A stretch of 38,756 nt of DNA, taken from assembly GCA_937883775.1 (NCBI GenBank), contig CAKZXZ010000267.1:1-38756 (forward strand), in the 5' to 3' direction. The translations under genes were made by a program, and so were the position numbers. Below are positions 33,920 to 38,756 of this stretch, in pieces. The stretch's first letter is position 1; each line of letters opens with the position of its first letter. This DNA is from an uncultured Paracoccaceae bacterium. GTDB taxonomy: Bacteria > Pseudomonadota > Alphaproteobacteria > Rhodobacterales > Rhodobacteraceae. The notes under the pieces were generated by a model. It was not told the DNA's origin and searched no databases. It worked only from the letters and a program-made list of their open reading frames with translations.

Positions 33920-34959
33920 ATCAAATCCTCAAACGGGTCGGCCGGAAAGTCCTCGGGCAGCCATTCAAAGGTTTTCCACGTCTTGGCCATATGCTCGGAC
34001 AGAGGCGCCGTGATGTTCAATTGCGCGCCCGTCACCGGGTGAGTCAAGCTGATCGAGCGGGCATGCAGGTGCAGCTTTCGGCTGATCTCTCCGCCCAGTT
34101 GCGCGCCCCACCCATCGCCCAGATTTTCCTGACCCGAGCCGCCATATTTGCCGTCCCCGATGATCGGATGTCCCATCTCGGCCATATGCGCGCGCAGTTG
34201 GTGCGTGCGACCCGTCACCGGCACAAGCGCAACCCACGCCCCGCGCTGCGCCAGCGTTGTCAGTACGGCGTAATCCGTCGTCGCGCGCTTGGCGCCTTCG
34301 GTCTTGTCCACGTCGCGCGGATGGAGACACAGCATCTTCTCCGCCTCGCCGCGCGCGCCGTGTCCGGGCGCTTTGACCAGCCCGTATTTGATCGTGCCCA
34401 TATGCGGGTGCGGCACGCCAGCAACGGCAGCCCAATAGATCTTGCGTGTCTCGCGGGCACGGAACGCGTCGGCCAAAGCATTCGCTGTCAGGCGATTGCG
34501 GGCCAGCAACAGAACGCCAGAGGTGTCCTTATCCAGCCTGTGCACAAGGCGCGGTTTGTCATCGAACCCAAAGGTCAGCGCCTCGGCCAGCAAATCCACA
34601 TGGCGGGTCTGTTTGCTACCCCCTTGGGACGGCAAACCGGGCGGTTTGTTCAGCGCGATGATATGATCGTCGCGATACAGAACGCAGCTCTGGATCATCT
34701 TGGCATCCGCGTCACTGACACGCTGCTTGGGTTGGGCCGTGATCTCTTCGGGGTCGGGCAACGGCGGGACCCGCACGGATTGCCCGGCCTCAACACGGGT
34801 CGCGGGCTTGACGCGGCCACCGTCCAGACGGACTTCGCCCTTGCGGCACATCTTTTCGATCCGCCCCTGCGAGATATGCGGATAGCGCCGGCGCAAAAAG
34901 CGATCAAAGCGCTGGCCATCCTCGTCGTTCATGACCGAAATCATCTGAACACCGCTCAT
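33916..34959 (-). CDS. RluA-family rRNA pseudouridine synthase (RluC-like)
   Basis: A 347-residue enzyme that isomerises specific uridines to pseudouridine, probably in 23S rRNA. An N-terminal S4-like RNA-binding domain (RFDRFLRRRYPHISQGRIEK, then GEVRLDGGRV) precedes the catalytic core. The core has the hallmark HRLDKDTSGVLLLAR (catalytic Asp), then LVPVTGRTHQLRAHMAEMGH with PIIGDGKYGG. The pattern fits RluC more than RluA or RluD, but the exact target site cannot be fixed. The start overlaps the crcB stop as ATGA. Confidence 0.92.
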   Translation of the reverse strand: MSGVQMISVMNDEDGQRFDRFLRRRYPHISQGRIEKMCRKGEVRLDGGRVKPATRVEAGQSVRVPPLPDPEEITAQPKQRVSDADAKMIQSCVLYRDDHIIALNKPPGLPSQGGSKQTRHVDLLAEALTFGFDDKPRLVHRLDKDTSGVLLLARNRLTANALADAFRARETRKIYWAAVAGVPHPHMGTIKYGLVKAPGHGARGEAEKMLCLHPRDVDKTEGAKRATTDYAVLTTLAQRGAWVALVPVTGRTHQLRAHMAEMGHPIIGDGKYGGSGQENLGDGWGAQLGGEISRKLHLHARSISLTHPVTGAQLNITAPLSEHMAKTWKTFEWLPEDFPADPFEDLM

Positions 34960-35333
34960 GCCAGCACCGCCCGCATCGCGATGACGCCAAGCACCAAAGC
35001 CCCAAGTGAGAGGACAACCGACAGGCCCACATAAAGCGCCGCCTGCCCCACTTCGCCGCGCTCAAACAAAGTGTACGCTTCGAGGGAGAACGCTGAAAAC
35101 GTGGTAAAGCCTCCCAACACGCCGGTCATCAGGAACGGGTTCAAATGGGTCAGGGATTTCTGCCCCAGATAGACCACAAGCACCCCCATCAGGAACGATC
35201 CAATCACGTTGACCGCCAGCACGCCCAACGGGAAGCCGGGGCCAGCAAGGCGAAAAACGGCAACGCCCACGCCATAGCGCGCAGCCGCTCCGATCGCGCC
35301 GCCAAGGGCCACTTGTATCATCGTTGAAAACAT
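34956..35333 (-). CDS. crcB: fluoride ion transporter CrcB (Fluc)
   Basis: A 125-residue protein with four membrane helices that exports fluoride as a dual-topology dimer. Motifs: GGAIGAAARYGVG, GVLAVNVIGSFLMGV (pore Asn), GVLGGFTTFSAFSLE (Phe box and polar track). ATG 35333 begins MFSTMIQVALGGA; an in-frame start at 35396 would overlap rarA and add non-family residues. It is coupled to the pseudouridine-synthase gene by ATGA. No fluoride riboswitch fits in the 31-base gap behind it. Confidence 0.94.
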   Translation of the reverse strand: MFSTMIQVALGGAIGAAARYGVGVAVFRLAGPGFPLGVLAVNVIGSFLMGVLVVYLGQKSLTHLNPFLMTGVLGGFTTFSAFSLEAYTLFERGEVGQAALYVGLSVVLSLGALVLGVIAMRAVLA

Positions 35334-35364
35334 GGGGCGTCTGTCGCGCGAGGGGCGCGTGATG

Positions 35365-36672
35365 TCAACTGTTCCGCTTGCCGCGCAGCTTGACAAAGTA
35401 ATCCAGACGCCGCTTCAACTCGCGCTCGAAGCCACGCTCGACGGGTTGATAAAAGACCGGGCGCTTCATGCTTTCCGGAAAATAGTTCTGCCCGGAAAAG
35501 CCATCCTCGGCATCGTGGTCATACGCATATCCATCACCATAGCCTTCCTCTTTCATCAGTGAGGTCGGCGCGTTCAGAATATGCTTTGGCGGCGGCTCGG
35601 ACCCGGTCTTTTTCGCCGATGCCCGCGCTTGTTTATAGCCCACATAGCCTGCGTTCGATTTCGGCGCGAGCGCAAGGTAGGCAACCGCCTGCGCCAAGGC
35701 CAACTCCCCTTCCGGAGAGCCAAGGCGTTCGTATGTCTCCCAGCTTTGCAAGCACACGGCTTGTGCCTGCGGATCGGCCAGACCGATATCCTCCACGGCC
35801 ATGCGGGTCAGACGACGGGCCAGAAAACGCGGGTCTTCGCCCCCTTCCAACATGCGGGCAAACCAGTAAAGCGCTGCATCAGGATCCGAGCCGCGCACAG
35901 ATTTATGGAGCGCCGAGATAAGATTGTAATGCGCGTCGCCCGACTTGTCGTATTGCGCAGCTCGGCGCATCAAACGCGCACTCAGCGTTGCTGTGTTCAA
36001 CTTGTCAGTGTCCGGCCATGCGGCAACCTGTTCGACAAGGTTAAGAAGGGCGCGGCCATCGCCATCGGCCATCTCCAAAAGCGCTTCACGGGCAGGACCA
36101 TCCAAAGGCAGGCCTTTGCCCAGCTCTTTTTCAGCCCGTTGGGCGAGCCGCTCCAGATCTGCCAGATCAAGCCGGGTCAGAACAAGGACCTGTGCACGAG
36201 ACAGCACAGCCGCGTTCAGTTCAAACGACGGGTTTTCCGTTGTCGCCCCAACCAAAAGGATCGTGCCGTCTTCCATATATGGCAGGAACCCGTCCTGCTG
36301 CGCTTTGTTGAAGCGGTGAATCTCGTCAACAAAGAGGAGGGTCCCCTTGCCGTTCGCGCGGCGCATCTTTGCGGCCTCGAACACCTTTCGCAAATCAGGC
36401 ACGCCCGTAAAGATCGCACTGATCTGAACAAAATGCAGATCGGTTTCATCGGCCAGAAGCCGGGCGATCGTGGTCTTGCCGACACCGGGCGGACCCCAGA
36501 AAACCAACGATGACAGGGCATTGTTGGCCAGCATAACGCCTAAAGGCGCATCAGGCCCCAAGACCTGCTCTTGTCCGATCACCTCGCCCAAGGCGCGCGG
36601 GCGCAGACGATCCGCCAAAGGGCGCGGCGCGGTGCTGGGCACCGAGTCGGGGCTGTCAAAAAGATCGGCCAT
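35365..36672 (-). CDS. rarA: replication-associated recombination protein RarA
   Basis: A 435-residue AAA+ ATPase related to clamp loaders and eukaryotic WRNIP1, acting at stalled replication forks. Walker A is WGPPGVGKTTIARLLA, Walker B is LLFVDEIHRFNKAQQD, and the arginine-finger region and TENPSFELNAAVLSRAQ follow. The C-terminal MgsA-type tetramerisation part contains ALYWFARMLEGGEDPRFLAR. The start MADLFDSP (ATG 36672) is conventional; in-frame starts lie further upstream at 36684 and 36702. It follows luxI by 39 bases and precedes crcB by 31, with no terminator visible on either side. Confidence 0.94.
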   Translation of the reverse strand: MADLFDSPDSVPSTAPRPLADRLRPRALGEVIGQEQVLGPDAPLGVMLANNALSSLVFWGPPGVGKTTIARLLADETDLHFVQISAIFTGVPDLRKVFEAAKMRRANGKGTLLFVDEIHRFNKAQQDGFLPYMEDGTILLVGATTENPSFELNAAVLSRAQVLVLTRLDLADLERLAQRAEKELGKGLPLDGPAREALLEMADGDGRALLNLVEQVAAWPDTDKLNTATLSARLMRRAAQYDKSGDAHYNLISALHKSVRGSDPDAALYWFARMLEGGEDPRFLARRLTRMAVEDIGLADPQAQAVCLQSWETYERLGSPEGELALAQAVAYLALAPKSNAGYVGYKQARASAKKTGSEPPPKHILNAPTSLMKEEGYGDGYAYDHDAEDGFSGQNYFPESMKRPVFYQPVERGFERELKRRLDYFVKLRGKRNS

Positions 36673-36711
36673 GGGGCGCACCATAAGAACGGCACGCCCC
36701 AAGGGGAAGGC

Positions 36712-37299
36712 TCAGTGGAGATGTGCGGTAAAATCAAGCGACACAGCTTGATAATTGATCCCACCCATATCCATCACACGGCCTGCAGGCGCCATGTCCA
36801 AAGCGCAGCGCTTGGCCCAGCGGCTCCAGTTCGACGGCAAAAGCGCGACCATCTGGTTGATCCCTTCGGCCCGCGACGCACGAACCATTTCCATCACCAA
36901 ACGGGTGTGCACCTTGCGGCGAATGGTAGACGGGATGTTATGCGCGACAAAGCCACGCGTGACCTCCCAGACATGGGGCGCGACGGGCGCATTCTCAAAC
37001 AGCAGATCCTGCGGAATGGTTTCCAAAAGCCCCATTTGCGCATCGCGGATCATATAGCTGTAGATGCCGCAGCGCGCGGTTGTCGGCGTCAGACGCACCC
37101 CTGCCATCACCTCCCCCAGATGATGTACCGCAATCCAGCGGCTTTGCGGTGTGTCGTATTGGTCGAACTCCATGTCCATGACCTCGGGAAGGTCCCATTT
37201 GTTCTGGACGATGAAGGATTGTTTTCGGGCGCGGAAAATATTCGCGAAAAGCTCTCCGTGATTGTGGAAGTTCGCGAAGGAAAGAGTAGTGGCTTGCAT
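36712..37299 (-). CDS. acyl-homoserine-lactone synthase (LuxI family)
   Basis: A 195-residue autoinducer synthase that joins S-adenosylmethionine and an acyl-carrier-protein-bound fatty acid to an N-acyl-homoserine lactone. The family's invariant positions are recognisable: R23/R25 with F29, W35, D46 and D49 (FDQYD), R69 in AGVRLTPTT, and E112/R115 in WEVTRGF. The C-terminal half, which sets acyl-chain length, diverges, so the signal's chain length cannot be told. GGAG six bases before ATG 37299 is a good ribosome-binding site. It lies 60 bases downstream of the luxR-type gene. Confidence 0.92.
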   Translation of the reverse strand: MQATTLSFANFHNHGELFANIFRARKQSFIVQNKWDLPEVMDMEFDQYDTPQSRWIAVHHLGEVMAGVRLTPTTARCGIYSYMIRDAQMGLLETIPQDLLFENAPVAPHVWEVTRGFVAHNIPSTIRRKVHTRLVMEMVRASRAEGINQMVALLPSNWSRWAKRCALDMAPAGRVMDMGGINYQAVSLDFTAHLH

Positions 37300-37359
37300 G
37301 GTTGTCTCCGTTTCGGTTCAAGGTGTTATTTCCCTCATTCCGATGCCAGAGACCCCCGT

Positions 37360-37971
37360 CTATAACAGTCTGTAGTCGCGCGCGCGTTGAATGGCTTCTG
37401 CTGTAGTGCGTGCTAGAAGCCGTTGACGAGCGGATGTCAAACGAGCTTTCAAAGCGCTTTCTGAGATGTTGAGTTCGGCGGCGGCAGCTGCATGACGATG
37501 GCCCTCGGCAATCAGTTTGAGGGCTTCTATTTGTGCCGGTGTCAGGTTCTCAGGAGGCTGTGTTACAGTGTGCATATCCTCCACGATTTGTTGAAATCTG
37601 CTGATCTCGGCGTCTGTAAACTCCCGGTCGGCGCGCGCGCTTGATGCAATCGTGCGCGATTGCATCGGACCGCAGGAAACGGCAAGCCCGTAGACCATGC
37701 CGTGTTCTTGCGACTGCCCCAGAATGTCAAAGGGATCCGGGATTTCGATCTCGCTCCACCGTGTGGTGCCTGTCGTGCTAAAGCCCCACGCAATGATAGG
37801 ATCGCGCAGCGCATACGCTTCTTCGGTATAGTGGTCGGTCCAGGCCCGTGGAAACGTCTGATGGTGGATAAGCGGAAGGGCGAAGCGAATGTGTAATGCA
37901 TAAAAAAAACCATTCGGCGCCAATGCGCTCAGCGATTGAGTGTAACGATCCAGGTCAGCTCTTACAGACAT
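37360..37971 (-). CDS. LuxR-family autoinducer-binding regulator
   Basis: A 203-residue quorum-sensing receptor. The N-terminal autoinducer domain keeps the canonical pocket set: W44, Y48, D57-P58 and W72. The C-terminal GerE-type helix-turn-helix (~residues 143-200) reads LTPAQIEALKLIAEGHRHAA then ELNISESALKARLTSARQ. It is slightly shorter than LuxR or TraR. There is no ribosome-binding site before ATG 37971; instead a -10-like TCTAAA ends five bases upstream, suggesting a leaderless message. It sits directly upstream of luxI on the same strand, a conventional pair. Confidence 0.9.
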   Translation of the reverse strand: MSVRADLDRYTQSLSALAPNGFFYALHIRFALPLIHHQTFPRAWTDHYTEEAYALRDPIIAWGFSTTGTTRWSEIEIPDPFDILGQSQEHGMVYGLAVSCGPMQSRTIASSARADREFTDAEISRFQQIVEDMHTVTQPPENLTPAQIEALKLIAEGHRHAAAAAELNISESALKARLTSARQRLLARTTAEAIQRARDYRLL

Positions 37972-37975
37972 AACT

Positions 37976-38024
37976 TTTAGACAATCTCGAGTTGTTTAGG
38001 TCAATACGCAATCGCTCATTGCGT
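37976..38024 (-). promoter_or_regulatory. predicted luxR promoter with lux-box-like palindrome
   Basis: On the - strand, TTGACC (38004-37999) and TCTAAA (37981-37976) are 17 bases apart, a good sigma70 promoter. One base upstream of the -35 lies the perfect inverted repeat ACGCAAT-GAGCG-ATTGCGT (38024-38006). Its centre is about 44 bases before the luxR ATG, close to the position of classical lux boxes that activate by contacting polymerase. The predicted start is at or next to the A of the ATG. Confidence 0.6.
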
Positions 38025-38059
38025 GGCTATGTAACATTAGAATTCCTCGCGCAAAAGAA

Positions 38060-38083
38060 AAACCCCCGCGACTGCGGGGGTTT
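38060..38083 (-). terminator. Rho-independent terminator after rplQ
   Basis: AAACCCCCGC (38060-38069) and GCGGGGGTTT (38074-38083) form a 10-bp stem with a 4-base loop. On the - strand it ends in GGGGGTTTTTCTTTTG. It closes the rpoA-rplQ operon before luxR. Confidence 0.92.
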
Positions 38084-38110
38084 AGAAAAGTTACGTAGCG
38101 TTAAGAGCTC

Positions 38111-38530
38111 TTAGCCCTCGGCAGCTTCTTCCGCTGCAACGCGCGCCTTGTCGGCGGCGCCTTTTGCATCGCGATCCCGGTCGACAAACTCGATGATCGC
38201 CATCGGAGCCATGTCGCCATACCGGAAACCCGCCTTCAGAACGCGGACATAGCCACCTTGACGGTCCTTATATCGGGGGCCCAGAACGTCGAACAATTTG
38301 GTGACGTATTGGTCCTGCTTGAGCTTGCTGGCGGCCTGACGGCGCGCGTGCAGGTCGCCGCGTTTGGCCAGTGTCACCATCTTCTCGATGATGCGGCGCA
38401 GTTCTTTCGCCTTGGGTAGCGTTGTCTTGATTTGCTCATGTTCAATGAGCGAGCCAGCCATATTCGCCCAGAGCGCCTTGCGGTGCTCGTGCGTGCGGTT
38501 CAGGCGGCGGTATCCTCGTGCGTGACGCAT
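38111..38530 (-). CDS. rplQ: 50S ribosomal protein L17
   Basis: A 139-residue large-subunit protein. The N-terminus [20 protein letters not shown] is invariant L17 sequence, followed by [20 protein letters not shown] and [20 protein letters not shown]. An Ala/Glu-rich tail ends the chain. It is the last gene of the classical alpha operon after rpoA. Confidence 0.97.
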   Translation of the reverse strand: MRHARGYRRLNRTHEHRKALWANMAGSLIEHEQIKTTLPKAKELRRIIEKMVTLAKRGDLHARRQAASKLKQDQYVTKLFDVLGPRYKDRQGGYVRVLKAGFRYGDMAPMAIIEFVDRDRDAKGAADKARVAAEEAAEG

Positions 38531-38619
38531 TTTCTCTATCCTTACTTTCGTTTTGCTTTGTCCGGCGGCTGGTGCGTGTCAGCCACTCTCCTTGGGGCGG
38601 GTGCCCGGGTCTTGAAGGC

Positions 38620-38641
38620 GGGCGCGGATCAAGCCGCGCCC
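38620..38641 (-). other. intercistronic hairpin between rpoA and rplQ
   Basis: GGGCGCGG (38620-38627) and CCGCGCCC (38634-38641) form an 8-bp stem with a 6-base loop in the rpoA-rplQ gap. There is no U-run, so it is more likely an mRNA-processing or stability element than a terminator. Confidence 0.5.
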
Positions 38642-38654
38642 ATGCCCTTTTGGC

Positions 38655-38756
38655 TTAGAAGTTGTCTTCGAACTTCTTGGCCAGATCGTCGATGTTGTCT
38701 GGCGGCCAGTCCTCGACATCCATGCCGAGGTGCAGACCCATGCCGGACAGCACTTC
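38655..38756 (-). CDS. rpoA: RNA polymerase alpha subunit, C-terminal end (partial)
   Basis: Only the last 33 codons lie in the window: [20 protein letters not shown], then [11 protein letters not shown] and TAA. This is the typical end of the alpha C-terminal domain, including the [13 protein letters not shown] pattern. The rest of the gene is beyond the window edge. Its position before rplQ agrees with the alpha operon. Confidence 0.93.
   Translation of the reverse strand, partial: EVLSGMGLHLGMDVEDWPPDNIDDLAKKFEDNF

Noticed and set aside
33541-35034. 497-codon open frame opposite the HAD and pseudouridine-synthase genes
   Set aside because: Three - strand genes with intact motifs occupy this interval; the + frame is Arg/Gln-rich with no domain.
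34956-35364. Fluoride riboswitch for crcB
   Set aside because: Only 31 bases separate rarA from crcB, too little for the aptamer, and no matching structure was seen.

Overview
The gene content and order point to a marine Rhodobacteraceae (Roseobacter group) alphaproteobacterium. The window holds a MipZ division-site ATPase, an AapJQMP amino-acid importer, an ATP12 chaperone, an alphaproteobacterial TrmD with an N-terminal extension, and a LuxI/LuxR pair. GC content is high, and many neighbouring genes overlap by ATGA or GTGA. No rRNA, tRNA, CRISPR array, insertion sequence or phage gene was seen. The genus cannot be fixed from the sequence alone.

Layout. (1) 152-8742: a translation block on the + strand (ffh, two GNATs, chorismate mutase, rpsP, bluB, rimM, an APH-like kinase, trmD, rplS, rpmE). 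It is interrupted between trmD and rplS by an island made of a LysR-type regulator facing two very small, translationally coupled genes on the - strand. Those two genes end in a UUCG-loop terminator. (2) 8838-14409: a VOC protein, a BCCT osmolyte transporter and a 1065-residue fusion that reads as a cytoplasmic, self-sufficient reductive dehalogenase (RdhA, flavin reductase and [2Fe-2S] ferredoxin in one chain). (3) 14510-19211: a tandem OmpA-domain envelope protein, a coupled pair resembling mesaconyl-C4-CoA hydratase and mesaconyl-CoA C1-C4 CoA transferase, mipZ, and a small membrane protein. (4) 19292-27763: a DJ-1/PfpI protein, a BMP-type (probably nucleoside) ABC importer, an SDR, then argB coupled to a QueG-like ferredoxin and a SixA-like phosphatase. 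(5) 27864-32315: aapJQMP on the - strand. (6) 32515-37971, all on the - strand: luxR, luxI, rarA, crcB, an rluC-like gene, an HAD phosphatase and ATP12. They are tightly packed with no clear internal terminator. (7) 38111-38756: rplQ and the 3' end of rpoA, closed by a strong terminator.

The items most worth a second look are the self-sufficient dehalogenase, the unrecognised two-small-protein operon opposite LysR, the lux-box-like palindrome abutting a predicted leaderless luxR promoter, and the possibility that quorum sensing reads into the rarA-to-ATP12 housekeeping genes. The mct/meh-like pair suggests that mesaconyl-CoA can be diverted to citramalyl-CoA. All functions are read from motifs and family knowledge; no database search was run.
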